Numbered from the stretch's first letter, positions 17,673-27,143 are shown. The stretch: DNA of 52,003 nt from Vibrio neptunius (GCF_000967495.1 NZ_JXXU01000042.1:1-52003), one strand, 5' to 3'. Translations and numbers: made by a program. Notes: generated by a model not told the origin, from the letters alone.

Positions 17673-18818
17673 ATGGACAATAAAAAACCACTTCGCGTTG
17701 GTATCATTGCAGGGGAGTTGTCTGGTGATACTTTAGGTGAAGGTTTTATCAAAGCCGTTAAACAACAGTATCCAGACGCAGAGTTCGTCGGAATTGGTGG
17801 CCCGAAAATGATCGCTCAGGGCTGTGAGTCTCTGTTTGATATGGAAGAGCTCGCAGTTATGGGGCTCGTGGAAGTGCTAGGCAGGCTCTCTCGTTTACTG
17901 AAAGTCAAAGCGGAGTTAGTTCGCTATTTCACCGAAAACCCACCGGATGTCTTTGTCGGCATTGATGCTCCAGACTTTAACCTGCGTCTTGAACTTGACC
18001 TAAAAAAAGCGGGAATCAAAACCGTGCATTATGTCAGCCCCTCTGTTTGGGCATGGCGTCAGAAACGTATTTTTAAGATCGAAGCGGCTACCAATTTGGT
18101 GCTGGCTTTTCTGCCATTTGAAAAAGCGTTTTATGATCACTATCAGGTACCATGCGAATTTATTGGCCATACTTTAGCCGATGCGATTCCTCTGGAGTCT
18201 CCAAAAGCACCGGCCCGTGAGCTGCTAGGTCTTGAGCAGAATAAAAAGTGGCTTGCAGTCCTACCGGGGAGTCGTGGTAGTGAGTTAAAAATGCTTGCTG
18301 GTCCCTTTATTGAAACATGTCGACGTTTGCACCAGAAACATCCAGATTTAGGTTTTGTTGTCGCGCTGGTCAACCAAAAACGCCGTGAGCAATTTGAGCA
18401 AACTTGGCAAGAACTGGCTCCCGAATTAGATTTCAAATTGGTCAATGATACTGCCCGAAATGTGATCACTGCATCTGATGCGGTAATGCTGGCATCGGGT
18501 ACAGTGGCATTGGAGTGTATGTTGATTAAGCGACCAATGGTGGTGGGTTACCGGGTGAATGCTGTGACTGCGTTTATTGCTCGCCAAATGCTCAAGACGA
18601 AATACGTTTCTTTACCCAATATTCTGGCTGATCAAGAACTGGTCAAAGAGTTGTTGCAAGAAGACTGCACGCCTGAAAAACTAGAGAGCGAAGTTGAAAA
18701 ACTACTCGGCGAGCAAGGGCAGTGCATGATCGAGAAGTTTACAGAAATGCATCACTGGATTCGAAAAGATGCAGATAAACAAGCTGCCAGTGCTGTATTG
18801 AAGTTGATAGGTAAATAG
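17673..18818 (+). CDS. lpxB: Lipid-A-disaccharide synthase
   Basis: Inverting GT-B glycosyltransferase (family GT19) that joins UDP-2,3-diacylglucosamine to lipid X on the inner-membrane face. 381 residues. Typical motifs are AGELSGDTLGEGFIKAV at the N-terminus, VGIDAPDFN, HYVSPSVWAWR and LPGSRGSE. I placed the start at the ATG at 17673 (MDNKKPLRVG) after TTAGGGA; seven extra in-frame residues upstream begin inside the hairpin T-run. rnhB follows five bases after the stop. Confidence 0.95.
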   Translation: MDNKKPLRVGIIAGELSGDTLGEGFIKAVKQQYPDAEFVGIGGPKMIAQGCESLFDMEELAVMGLVEVLGRLSRLLKVKAELVRYFTENPPDVFVGIDAPDFNLRLELDLKKAGIKTVHYVSPSVWAWRQKRIFKIEAATNLVLAFLPFEKAFYDHYQVPCEFIGHTLADAIPLESPKAPARELLGLEQNKKWLAVLPGSRGSELKMLAGPFIETCRRLHQKHPDLGFVVALVNQKRREQFEQTWQELAPELDFKLVNDTARNVITASDAVMLASGTVALECMLIKRPMVVGYRVNAVTAFIARQMLKTKYVSLPNILADQELVKELLQEDCTPEKLESEVEKLLGEQGQCMIEKFTEMHHWIRKDADKQAASAVLKLIGK

Positions 18819-18823
18819 TCATC

Positions 18824-19441
18824 ATGACAAAAGAAAAAAAAGAACTGCCACCATTTGAGTACCCTCTAGGGTATCGATTGATTGCCGGTGTGGATGAAGT
18901 AGGGCGTGGCCCACTGGTCGGTGATGTGGTGACTGCGGCCGTTATCTTGGATCCCAGCAATCCCATCGAAGGTCTCAATGACTCGAAAAAATTAACCGAG
19001 AAGAAGAGGCTTGCATTGCTGCCAGAGATTAAAGAGAAAGCACTCGCTTGGTCTGTCGGGCGCTGCTCTGCGGAGGAAATTGATCAGCTCAATATTCTCC
19101 AAGCAACCATGGTCGCGATGCAACGAGCGATTGAAGGGCTGGATGTGAAACCGGACTTTGCACTCATCGATGGAAATCGCGTACCTCAGCTCAATATGGA
19201 TGCTCAGGCAGTGGTTAAAGGTGATATGCGCGTCGCAGAGATCAGTGCTGCCTCGATTATTGCTAAAGTGGTGCGAGATCAAGAGATGGAAGAACTCGAC
19301 AAGCTTCATCCTCAATTTGGTTTTGCAAAGCACAAAGGCTATCCAACCAAAGCCCATTTTGAGGCCATTGAGCAACACGGTGTGATTGAACAGCATCGTA
19401 AGAGCTTCAAGCCAGTCAAAAAAGCGTTGGGTTTAGATTAG
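18824..19441 (+). CDS. rnhB: Ribonuclease HII
   Basis: Removes RNA from RNA-DNA hybrids and starts ribonucleotide excision repair at single misincorporated ribonucleotides. 205 residues. The DEDD site is visible: Asp24 and Glu25 in AGVDEVGRGP, an Asp in ALIDGN (about 116) and the later conserved block SIIAKVVRDQEM. It is packed between lpxB and dnaE in the usual order. The second RNase H gene of the cell, rnhA, is also in this window at 31 kb. Confidence 0.95.
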   Translation: MTKEKKELPPFEYPLGYRLIAGVDEVGRGPLVGDVVTAAVILDPSNPIEGLNDSKKLTEKKRLALLPEIKEKALAWSVGRCSAEEIDQLNILQATMVAMQRAIEGLDVKPDFALIDGNRVPQLNMDAQAVVKGDMRVAEISAASIIAKVVRDQEMEELDKLHPQFGFAKHKGYPTKAHFEAIEQHGVIEQHRKSFKPVKKALGLD

Positions 19442-19453
19442 AAACCCTCACTG

Positions 19454-19497
19454 ACTGGGGTATATCTAAGATTTTATATCACGTAAAATACCCCAGT
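19454..19497 (+). repeat. Perfect inverted repeat before dnaE
   Basis: Ten-base arms ACTGGGGTAT (19454-19463) and ATACCCCAGT (19488-19497) with a 24-base AT-rich loop, filling most of the rnhB-dnaE gap. No T-run follows, so it is not a classical terminator. It could be a processing or regulatory structure in the dnaE leader. Confidence 0.6.
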
Positions 19498-19532
19498 AAT
19501 CTCTCCGAATAAGCAAAACTGCGGAATCATTG

Positions 19533-22500
19533 ATGTCAGATCCTAAATTTATTCACCTAAAAGTTCACAGTGACTTTTCCATGGTCGATGGCCTATCGAA
19601 AGTGCCTCCTTTGGTTAAGAAAGTGGCTGAAATGGGAATGCCAGCTATGGCATTAACTGATTTCACCAACTTATGTGGTTTGGTGAAGTTTTATGGAACA
19701 GCTCATGGATGTGGCGTGAAGCCAATTATTGGCGCTGATTTTGCGATGCAGTCAGAAGAGTTTGGTGAAGAGTTGACTAAACTCACTGTTCTGGCAGCAG
19801 ACAATGAGGGGTATAAAAACTTAACCTTGCTGATCTCCAAAGCGTATCTGCGTGGTCATGTTCAGCATCAACCTGTCATCGATAAACAATGGCTAGCTGA
19901 GCTATCGGCAGGGCTTATTGTTCTATCAGGGGCAAAAAGTGGAGAGATTGGTAAAGCGTTACTGAAGGGGAACCATAAAGTTGCTCAAAACTGCGCTGAT
20001 TTTTACCATCAACACTTTGCAGACCGATTTTTCCTAGAACTGACGCGTACCGGGCGAGCAGATGAAGAAACTTATCTTCACTTTGCCTTGGACTTTGCAG
20101 AGAAAGAGCAGCTGCCTGTTGTCGCCACTAACGACGTCGTGATTCTAGATGAAACGACGTTCGAGGCACATGAGATTCGTGTGGCAATTCATGACGGTTA
20201 CACGCTAGAAGATCCTCGCCGCCCTAAAAACTACAGTGCTCAGCAATATTTACGTAGCGAAGAAGAGATGTGCGAGTTGTTCGCCGATATCCCCGAAGCG
20301 CTGGAAAATAGTGTTGAAATTGCTAAGCGTTGTAATGTGACGGTACGTTTGGGCGAGTACTTCTTGCCTGCATTCCCGACAGAGGGAATGGAGGAAACCG
20401 AATTTCTGGTCAAAAAGTCAGAGGAAGGCCTTGAAGAACGCTTGGAATTTCTGTTTCCCGACGAAGAAGAGCGAGCGAAGCGACGTCCTGAGTACGATGA
20501 GCGTCTAAAAATCGAATTGGAAGTTATCAATAATATGGGCTTCCCAGGCTACTTCCTGATCGTAATGGAGTTCATTCAGTGGTCGAAGGATAATGATATT
20601 CCTGTTGGGCCTGGGCGTGGTTCGGGTGCTGGTTCGTTAGTGGCTTATGCGTTGCAAATTACCGACCTTGACCCGCTGGAATACGATCTGCTCTTCGAGC
20701 GATTCCTCAACCCAGAACGTGTCTCCATGCCCGACTTCGATGTCGACTTCTGTATGGACAAGCGTGACCAAGTAATTGACCACGTTGCAGAAATGTATGG
20801 CCGTGATGCGGTTTCCCAGATCATCACTTTCGGTACTATGGCGGCGAAAGCGGTAATCCGCGACGTAGGACGTGTACTAGGCCACCCGTTTGGTTTCGTT
20901 GATCGTATTTCAAAGCTGGTGCCGCCTGATCCGGGAATGACTCTGGAAAAGGCATTCAAAGCAGAACCAGCGCTACCTGAATTGTACGAAGCTGACGAAG
21001 AAGTGAAAGAGCTTATCGATATGTGTCGCATCCTTGAAGGGTGTACACGTAACGCCGGTAAGCACGCGGGTGGTGTAGTAATTTCACCCACCACCATTAC
21101 TGATTTCGCGCCGATTTATGCTGACTCGGAAGGTCACTTCCCGGTTACTCAGTTCGATAAGAACGACGTAGAAACTGCTGGTCTGGTCAAGTTTGACTTC
21201 TTAGGTCTACGTACTCTAACCATCATCGACTGGGCTCTTGGTTTGATTAATCCACGTCTTGAGCGTGAAGGCAAAGATCCCGTTCGCATCGAATCGATTC
21301 CACTCGATGATGCGGCATCATTCCGTTTGCTACAAAACTCGGAAACCACCGCGGTATTCCAGCTTGAATCGCGCGGCATGAAAGAGTTGATCAAGCGCCT
21401 GCAACCGGACTGTTTTGAAGATATCATCGCATTAGTGGCACTGTTCCGTCCGGGTCCGTTGCAGTCGGGCATGGTAGATAACTTTATCGACCGTAAGCAT
21501 GGCCGAGAAGCAATCTCATATCCAGATGAAAAGTGGCAACATGAATCGCTGAAAGAAATCCTCGATCCAACTTACGGCATTATCCTCTATCAGGAGCAGG
21601 TAATGCAGATCGCACAGGTACTGTCTGGCTACACCCTTGGTGGCGCGGACATGCTTCGTCGTGCGATGGGTAAGAAAAAGCCGGAAGAAATGGCCAAGCA
21701 GCGTGCGACCTTCGAAGACGGTGCGGTAAAGAACGGCGTCGACGGCGAGTTGGCGATGAAAATCTTCGACTTGGTAGAAAAGTTTGCTGGCTACGGCTTT
21801 AACAAATCACACTCAGCCGCTTATGCACTGGTGTCTTACCAAACGCTGTGGCTGAAGATGCATTACCCAGCCGAGTTCATGGCAGCAGTAATGACCGCCG
21901 ATATGGACAATACCGAAAAAGTGGTCGGCCTGGTAGATGAATGTTTCCGTATGAAGCTCAAGGTACTTCCGCCGGATATCAACGCTGGTTTATACCGTTT
22001 TAACGTCGATGAAAATGGTGCGATCGTCTACGGTATTGGAGCGATCAAGGGAGTTGGTGAAGGCCCGATTGAAGCCATTCTACAAGCGCGCAACAAAGAT
22101 GGTCACTTTAAAGACTTGTTCGATTTCTGTGCTCGTATTGACCTTAAGAAAGTGAACAAGCGTGTGATAGAGAAGCTTATTTACGCAGGCGCTCTTGACC
22201 GACTTGGCCCTCACCGCGCAGCGATGATGGCATCACTTAATGATGCGGTAAAAGCCGCCAGCCAATACCATCAAGCGGAAGCGTTTGGTCAAAGTGACCT
22301 GTTTGGTGTTCTGACTGAAGCACCAGAAGAAGTTGAACACAAATATACCAAGGTACCTGCTTGGCCAGAAAAAGTTTGGCTGGAAGGAGAACGTGATACA
22401 CTTGGCTTATATTTGACCGGACACCCAATAAATGCCTACATAAAGGAACTTGGTAAGTACACCAGTTGTCGACTAAAAGATGCGACACCAACAAGACGTG

Positions 22501-23012
22501 ATCAGAGTGTCACGGTTGCTGGTCTGGTTATTGCGGCTCGAGTGATGACAACCAAGCGTGGTACTCGTATCGGTATCATGACCTTGGATGACCGTAGTGG
22601 TCGTATGGAAGTTATGTTGTTCTCCGATGCGCTTGAACGCTACGCTGAATTGCTCGAACAAGACAAAATTTTGGTCGTTTCTGGACAGGTCAGCTTTGAT
22701 GATTTCAATGGTGGTCTTAAAATGTCCGCGCGCGAGGTTATGGATCTCGGCACGGCGCGTGAAAAATACGCCCGTGGCTTATCGGTGTCCATTGAACAAT
22801 CTCAAATTGATGATCAATTTTTTGAGCGCTTTAGTAAGATACTAGAGCCTTACAAGGCAGGAACGGTTCCTGTCCATATATATTACCAACGCAGCGACGC
22901 GCGAGCGCGCTTAACGTTAGGTACCGAATGGCGTGTGACGCCTAGTGACGAATTAATAGACAATTTGAAACAACTGCTTGGTAAGAGCCAGGTAGAACTC
23001 GAATTTAACTAA
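19533..23012 (+). CDS. dnaE: DNA polymerase III alpha subunit
   Basis: Replicative C-family DNA polymerase, 1159 residues from the ATG at 19533 (a TTG directly before it is ignored). In order: PHP domain (HLKVHSDFSMVDGL at the N-terminus), palm with catalytic Asp401 and Asp403 in MPDFDVDF, fingers, beta-binding domain with the sliding-clamp peptide QSDLF at 920-924 (same position as E. coli QADMF), OB-fold (about 985-1080) and tau-binding C-terminus. The proofreading subunit gene dnaQ lies 8.5 kb downstream. It is co-directional with rnhB and accA. Confidence 0.97.
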   Translation: MSDPKFIHLKVHSDFSMVDGLSKVPPLVKKVAEMGMPAMALTDFTNLCGLVKFYGTAHGCGVKPIIGADFAMQSEEFGEELTKLTVLAADNEGYKNLTLLISKAYLRGHVQHQPVIDKQWLAELSAGLIVLSGAKSGEIGKALLKGNHKVAQNCADFYHQHFADRFFLELTRTGRADEETYLHFALDFAEKEQLPVVATNDVVILDETTFEAHEIRVAIHDGYTLEDPRRPKNYSAQQYLRSEEEMCELFADIPEALENSVEIAKRCNVTVRLGEYFLPAFPTEGMEETEFLVKKSEEGLEERLEFLFPDEEERAKRRPEYDERLKIELEVINNMGFPGYFLIVMEFIQWSKDNDIPVGPGRGSGAGSLVAYALQITDLDPLEYDLLFERFLNPERVSMPDFDVDFCMDKRDQVIDHVAEMYGRDAVSQIITFGTMAAKAVIRDVGRVLGHPFGFVDRISKLVPPDPGMTLEKAFKAEPALPELYEADEEVKELIDMCRILEGCTRNAGKHAGGVVISPTTITDFAPIYADSEGHFPVTQFDKNDVETAGLVKFDFLGLRTLTIIDWALGLINPRLEREGKDPVRIESIPLDDAASFRLLQNSETTAVFQLESRGMKELIKRLQPDCFEDIIALVALFRPGPLQSGMVDNFIDRKHGREAISYPDEKWQHESLKEILDPTYGIILYQEQVMQIAQVLSGYTLGGADMLRRAMGKKKPEEMAKQRATFEDGAVKNGVDGELAMKIFDLVEKFAGYGFNKSHSAAYALVSYQTLWLKMHYPAEFMAAVMTADMDNTEKVVGLVDECFRMKLKVLPPDINAGLYRFNVDENGAIVYGIGAIKGVGEGPIEAILQARNKDGHFKDLFDFCARIDLKKVNKRVIEKLIYAGALDRLGPHRAAMMASLNDAVKAASQYHQAEAFGQSDLFGVLTEAPEEVEHKYTKVPAWPEKVWLEGERDTLGLYLTGHPINAYIKELGKYTSCRLKDATPTRRDQSVTVAGLVIAARVMTTKRGTRIGIMTLDDRSGRMEVMLFSDALERYAELLEQDKILVVSGQVSFDDFNGGLKMSAREVMDLGTAREKYARGLSVSIEQSQIDDQFFERFSKILEPYKAGTVPVHIYYQRSDARARLTLGTEWRVTPSDELIDNLKQLLGKSQVELEFN

Positions 23013-23050
23013 GTTCGGCAGTCGAATGCCGAATCAGAAAGGATCTATAG

Positions 23051-24010
23051 ATGAGCCTGAACTTTTTAGAATTTGAAAAGCCTATTGCAGAACTTGAAGC
23101 TAAGATTGAAGCACTTCGTAGTGTTTCTCGTCACGGTGGTGACTCTGGCGTTGATCTGGACAAAGAGATCGAACAATTAGAAAAGAAAAGCTTAGAATTA
23201 AAGAAAAAAACCTTCAGCGATCTGGGGGCATGGGAAACAGCTCAGATGGCTCGTCACCCACTGCGCCCATACACACTAGATTACATTGAGCATGTCTTTA
23301 CAGAGTTCGAAGAGTTAGCAGGGGATCGTGCTTACGCAGATGACAAAGCGATTGTTGGTGGTATGGCTCGTCTTGATGGTCGTCCAGTAATGATTATTGG
23401 CCATCAGAAAGGTCGTGAAACGAAAGAGAAAGTGAAACGTAACTTTGGTATGCCAAAGCCGGAAGGTTACCGTAAAGCGCTTCGCTTAATGGAAACGGCT
23501 GAGCGCTTCAACATGCCAATCATAACTTTCATTGATACTGCAGGTGCGTATCCAGGAGTTGGTGCTGAAGAACGCGGCCAATCTGAAGCTATCGCGAAAA
23601 ATCTGAAAGTAATGGCAGGTCTTAAAGTGCCAGTTATTTGTAACGTGGTAGGTGAAGGTGGTTCTGGTGGTGCACTGGCGATTGGTGTAGGTGACTACGT
23701 GAACATGCTGCAATACTCGACTTATTCTGTTATCTCACCTGAAGGCTGTGCTTCAATCCTTTGGCGCGATTCAGATAAAGCACCACAAGCTGCGGAAGCG
23801 ATGGGACTGATTGCTCCACGTTTGAAAGAGCTGGAACTTATCGATGAAATCATCGAAGAGCCTCTAGGCGGAGCACATCGTGATCACATCCAAATGGCGG
23901 CAAATATGAAAGCGATTTTGGTCAAGCAACTAGATGAGCTGCAACATTTTGACAACGATGCTCTGCTTGAACGCCGTTACCAGCGTTTAATGAGCTACGG
24001 TTACTGTTAA
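23051..24010 (+). CDS. accA: Acetyl-CoA carboxylase carboxyltransferase subunit alpha
   Basis: Alpha subunit of the carboxyltransferase that, with AccD, moves CO2 from biotin to acetyl-CoA to give malonyl-CoA, the first step of fatty-acid synthesis. 319 residues. N-terminal helical region (about 5-60), then a crotonase-like core with DTAGAYPGVGAEERGQ and GEGGSGGALAIGVGD. It starts 38 bases after dnaE and ends in a terminator, closing the long cluster that began with rpsB. Confidence 0.97.
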   Translation: MSLNFLEFEKPIAELEAKIEALRSVSRHGGDSGVDLDKEIEQLEKKSLELKKKTFSDLGAWETAQMARHPLRPYTLDYIEHVFTEFEELAGDRAYADDKAIVGGMARLDGRPVMIIGHQKGRETKEKVKRNFGMPKPEGYRKALRLMETAERFNMPIITFIDTAGAYPGVGAEERGQSEAIAKNLKVMAGLKVPVICNVVGEGGSGGALAIGVGDYVNMLQYSTYSVISPEGCASILWRDSDKAPQAAEAMGLIAPRLKELELIDEIIEEPLGGAHRDHIQMAANMKAILVKQLDELQHFDNDALLERRYQRLMSYGYC

Positions 24011-24032
24011 TCATGCAAGATTAAAAACAAAG

Positions 24033-24057
24033 GCTGAACTTAGGTTCAGCTTTTTTT
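24033..24057 (+). terminator. Intrinsic terminator after accA
   Basis: GCTGAAC (24033-24039) / GTTCAGC (24044-24050), then seven T. Confidence 0.88.
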
Positions 24058-24103
24058 GTTATGAGTGGTAAACTAACAGCATTGAAATCTCTCTTCTTTG
24101 TGT

Positions 24104-25438
24104 ATGAATTTATATCAGACATTTTCTTCTGTCATTGACCAACACAGGCTGCCTAGCGGTAAGTTAGTGCTAGCTTTGAGTGGTGGTCTGGATTCTAGAG
24201 TTCTACTGTCACTAATGGCGAGATACTGCCGTGAGCATCAGCAAGAGGGACTAGTAGTACACGTCCATCATGGTTTAAGCAGTAATGCTGACAATTGGGC
24301 CAAGCAGTGTCAGCAATGGTGCTCAGAAGATGGTATTCCTTTTAACCTCGAAAGAGTGACGCTGGAAAAAAACGGAAAAAGCATTGAAGAAAGCGCACGA
24401 GAGGCTCGTTATCAGGCTCTAAGTCAGTATGTTTCCAAGGGAGATTTACTACTGACAGGGCAGCATAGCGACGACCAGCTCGAGACATTCTTGCTCGCAT
24501 TAAAACGTGGCAGTGGGCCTAAAGGGCTATCCGCTATGGCTCAGGCAATGCCTTTGAGTGAAGGGCTACTTGTTCGGCCATTGCTAGCAGTAAGTCGAAC
24601 AGATGTAAAAGCCTATGCTGTAGCTGAGCAGTTGCAATGGGTTGAAGATGAAAGTAACCAAGACATACGATTTGATCGCAACTTTATTCGTCATCAGGTG
24701 ACGCCTGTCATTACGCAGCGTTGGCCACATTTCTCTAAGGCTGTGCAACGCAGTGCCGAATTGTGTGCTGAGCAAGAGCAACTTCTTGATCAATTATTGG
24801 CTGAGCGCTTAGCACAGGTGTTACATCAAGACGGTAGCCTATGGATTGAGCCTTTACAGAATATGACGCTATTGATGCGCGTTCGGCTGCTCAGGATGTG
24901 GCTCGACCATCATCATGTACGCATGCCGAGCCGCGAGCAACTGAAAAAGATGTGGCAGGAAGTGGCTATCAGCCGTCAAGATGCCAATCCTGAACTGTCT
25001 ATAGCAGGAGGCCAAATCCGCCGCTTTGAACGGCGCTTGTACTTGGTTGAACAGTGGCGAGAGTTGTCTGGCTGGCAGCGGGGTGTCGCCATCGGTACAA
25101 GGCTGAACTTGCCAGATTTATTGGGTACCTTATTACTCCAGCCTAGTCATCATGGGCAGCTTTCACTAGCTAAACTTGAAACTGGGCCATTATCCGTTAC
25201 GTTTGAGCCTCAAGGTTTGAGCGCGAAGCCTACTGATCGCAACCATAGCCGAAAATTGAAAAAATTGTTTCAGGAATATGGAGTGCCAAGTTGGTTGCGG
25301 CGCCGTGTACCCATTTTACTGTGTGGAGATCAGGTTGCTGCTGTCGCCGATGTCTTTATTGATCATCACTTTGCAGGCCAAGACTGTGAACTTGTCTGGG
25401 ACAAGCCAGCCCCATTTGTGTCAAAATTGTATACATAA
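24104..25438 (+). CDS. tilS: tRNA(Ile)-lysidine synthase
   Basis: Modifies C34 of the CAU-anticodon isoleucine tRNA to lysidine so it reads AUA; essential in most bacteria. 444 residues from the ATG at 24104. PP-loop ATP site SGGLDS at 26-31, followed by HVHHGLSSNADNWA, then GQHSDDQLETFLLALKRGSG, and a C-terminal substrate-binding region. A TTG six bases earlier is in frame but not preferred. There is no strong ribosome-binding site, in keeping with low expression. It stands alone between the accA terminator and a cytochrome gene 37 bases on. Confidence 0.94.
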   Translation: MNLYQTFSSVIDQHRLPSGKLVLALSGGLDSRVLLSLMARYCREHQQEGLVVHVHHGLSSNADNWAKQCQQWCSEDGIPFNLERVTLEKNGKSIEESAREARYQALSQYVSKGDLLLTGQHSDDQLETFLLALKRGSGPKGLSAMAQAMPLSEGLLVRPLLAVSRTDVKAYAVAEQLQWVEDESNQDIRFDRNFIRHQVTPVITQRWPHFSKAVQRSAELCAEQEQLLDQLLAERLAQVLHQDGSLWIEPLQNMTLLMRVRLLRMWLDHHHVRMPSREQLKKMWQEVAISRQDANPELSIAGGQIRRFERRLYLVEQWRELSGWQRGVAIGTRLNLPDLLGTLLLQPSHHGQLSLAKLETGPLSVTFEPQGLSAKPTDRNHSRKLKKLFQEYGVPSWLRRRVPILLCGDQVAAVADVFIDHHFAGQDCELVWDKPAPFVSKLYT

Positions 25439-25475
25439 AAACACACAAATAAAGTGGAATTAATAAGGAAGAGCA

Positions 25476-25790
25476 ATGAAAAAAATCGCGATTGGAATAG
25501 TGGTTGGAATGAGTTGGTTTGCTGGGCAAGCAATGGCTGCAGGCGATGTTGCAGCTGGAAAAACAAAAGCGGCGGTATGTGCAGCGTGTCACGGTGCAGA
25601 TGGTGTCGCTGTTATTCCTGGTTACCCGAACCTAAAAGGCCAAAATGAACAGTACATCGTGACGTCAATTAATGCCTATAAAAACAAAGAGCGCAATGGT
25701 GGATTAGCTGCTGTTATGCAGGCACAAGCTGCGATGCTGAGTGACGCGGATATTGCTAATTTAGCGGCCTACTATGCGAGTCTAAAGTAA
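25476..25790 (+). CDS. Periplasmic class I monohaem cytochrome c
   Basis: 104-residue secreted electron carrier. Signal peptide of about 21 residues (ends GQAMA), then one haem site CAACH (Cys35, Cys38, His39); Met81 or Met87 near the C-terminus is the likely sixth ligand, before LSDADIANLAAYYASL. The shape matches small cytochromes of the c553/c4-half type. The redox partner is not evident from neighbours: tilS upstream and glnB downstream are unrelated. ATG at 25476 follows AAGGAAGAG, and a terminator closes it. The family call is firm; the exact respiratory role is open. Confidence 0.88.
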   Translation: MKKIAIGIVVGMSWFAGQAMAAGDVAAGKTKAAVCAACHGADGVAVIPGYPNLKGQNEQYIVTSINAYKNKERNGGLAAVMQAQAAMLSDADIANLAAYYASLK

Positions 25791-25809
25791 GGCATCGGCA
25801 ACAGTGTTT

Positions 25810-25838
25810 AGCCCGAGTATCATAAGCTCGGGCTTTTT
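25810..25838 (+). terminator. Intrinsic terminator after the cytochrome c gene
   Basis: AGCCCGAG (25810-25817) / CTCGGGCT (25827-25834), then T-run. Confidence 0.88.
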
Positions 25839-25893
25839 ATTGCCTTTTTATCATGGGATAATGAGACAAATTGCTGAAGTTTAAGGGATGAAC

Positions 25894-26232
25894 ATGAAAA
25901 AAATCGAAGCCATTATTAAGCCATTTAAATTGGATGACGTTCGTGAAGCATTGGCGGAAGTCGGTATCACTGGCATGACGGTTTCTGAAGTGAAAGGCTT
26001 TGGTCGTCAGAAAGGGCATACGGAACTGTACCGTGGTGCAGAGTACATGGTGGATTTCTTACCTAAGGTGAAGCTTGAGATTGTTGTGACAGACGATGTG
26101 GCAGAGCAATGTGTTGATACCATTGTCGAAACGGCCCAAACCGGTAAAATTGGTGACGGCAAAATCTTTATCACAGATATTGAGCGTATTGTCCGTATTC
26201 GTACTGGTGAAGAAGACGAAGACGCAATCTAA
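25894..26232 (+). CDS. glnB: Nitrogen regulatory protein PII (GlnB)
   Basis: Trimeric signal protein integrating 2-oxoglutarate, ATP/ADP and glutamine status; it controls NtrB and GlnE. 112 residues from the ATG at 25894. The T-loop carries the uridylylation Tyr51 within KGHTELYRGAEY, and the C-terminal signature TGKIGDGKIF is present. The ATG at 25888 directly abuts AAGGG, so the ATG six bases later has the correct spacing and gives the family length. It is modified by GlnD, encoded at the left end of this window. No amtB neighbour is present, which favours GlnB over GlnK. Confidence 0.95.
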   Translation: MKKIEAIIKPFKLDDVREALAEVGITGMTVSEVKGFGRQKGHTELYRGAEYMVDFLPKVKLEIVVTDDVAEQCVDTIVETAQTGKIGDGKIFITDIERIVRIRTGEEDEDAI

Positions 26233-26246
26233 CCTGATTTTCTTAG

Positions 26247-26268
26247 AAGAGCCGCAAGGCTCTTTTTT
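26247..26268 (+). terminator. Intrinsic terminator after glnB
   Basis: AAGAGCC (26247-26253) / GGCTCTT (26258-26264), tetraloop GCAA, T-run to 26268. Confidence 0.88.
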
Positions 26269-26285
26269 CTTCATGGTAGTGTCAA

Positions 26286-27143
26286 GTGAAAAAAAAGCGC
26301 CTGTTGATCTTACCTATTGTTGTTATCGCCGTCGTGGTTGGAGGTTTCCAACTAACGTTTTCTCTTCCTGAGCAGCCTCAACTATCGACTATTTCTCCGT
26401 CAGGGGAAGATGTGTCATTGCGTTGTGCACATGCATCTAACGTAGAGTCCATTGACAACAATGGTGATATAAATCTGCTAGTTTGGAATATTTATAAACA
26501 AAATCGCGACAATTGGTCGCAAGAACTGACCAAATATTCTGAAGATAAACAGCTGGTCTTACTGCAGGAAGCCAGTATGACCGCTGAACTAAAGGAGTGG
26601 ATAAAACAGCCGTTTTGGTTTGGTAACCAAGTGGACGCGTTTAAAGCGTTTGAACGCAGTGCTGGCGTACTGAATTTATCTAAGTCTCTGCCCAAGCTCG
26701 CTTGCGCTTACACTGAACTGGAACCATGGTTGCGCTTACCTAAATCTGCTATTTATGCGACTTATCCCTTGTCTGACGGTGAGTTATTGGCGGTGGTTAA
26801 TATCCATGCGGTGAACTTTACCTATGGTACGGACGAGTACCAAAGGCAGCTTGATGCGCTGGTCGCCGAGCTAAATAAGCATTCAGGTCCGATTATCGTC
26901 GCCGGTGATTTTAATAGTTGGAGTGCAGATAGAATGGCGGTAATGAAGAGTGCACTAGACAAGCTTGGTGTACAAGAAGTGAGCTATCACCCTGATAATC
27001 GTACTCAATTTATAACCGGATTAGCGCTCGATCATGTTTTTTATCGTGGGTTAGCCCTGATAAAAGCAGAGGCGCCGGAATCCGACGCCTCTGACCATAA
27101 TCCTCTTGAAGTCATGTTTCGTCTAGCTGATAACGATATATAG
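26286..27143 (+). CDS. yafD: Endonuclease/exonuclease/phosphatase family protein (YafD, UPF0294)
   Basis: 285-residue member of the EEP superfamily. An N-terminal hydrophobic segment (about 5-25) anchors it or serves as a signal. The fold's active-site pieces are present in order: the Asn in LVWNIYKQN, Glu in LLQEAS, Asp and Asn in AGDFNSWS, and the terminal SDHNPLEVMF. The true substrate (nucleic acid, lipid or phosphoester) is unknown. The start is GTG at 26286, 53 bases after glnB and just past its terminator. Its last 21 bases overlap the 3' end of the convergent YIP1-like gene. Confidence 0.85.
   Translation: MKKKRLLILPIVVIAVVVGGFQLTFSLPEQPQLSTISPSGEDVSLRCAHASNVESIDNNGDINLLVWNIYKQNRDNWSQELTKYSEDKQLVLLQEASMTAELKEWIKQPFWFGNQVDAFKAFERSAGVLNLSKSLPKLACAYTELEPWLRLPKSAIYATYPLSDGELLAVVNIHAVNFTYGTDEYQRQLDALVAELNKHSGPIIVAGDFNSWSADRMAVMKSALDKLGVQEVSYHPDNRTQFITGLALDHVFYRGLALIKAEAPESDASDHNPLEVMFRLADNDI

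Noticed and set aside
20645..21097. 150-codon frame antisense to dnaE
   Set aside because: Shadow of the catalytic palm region of dnaE, without start signals or domain.
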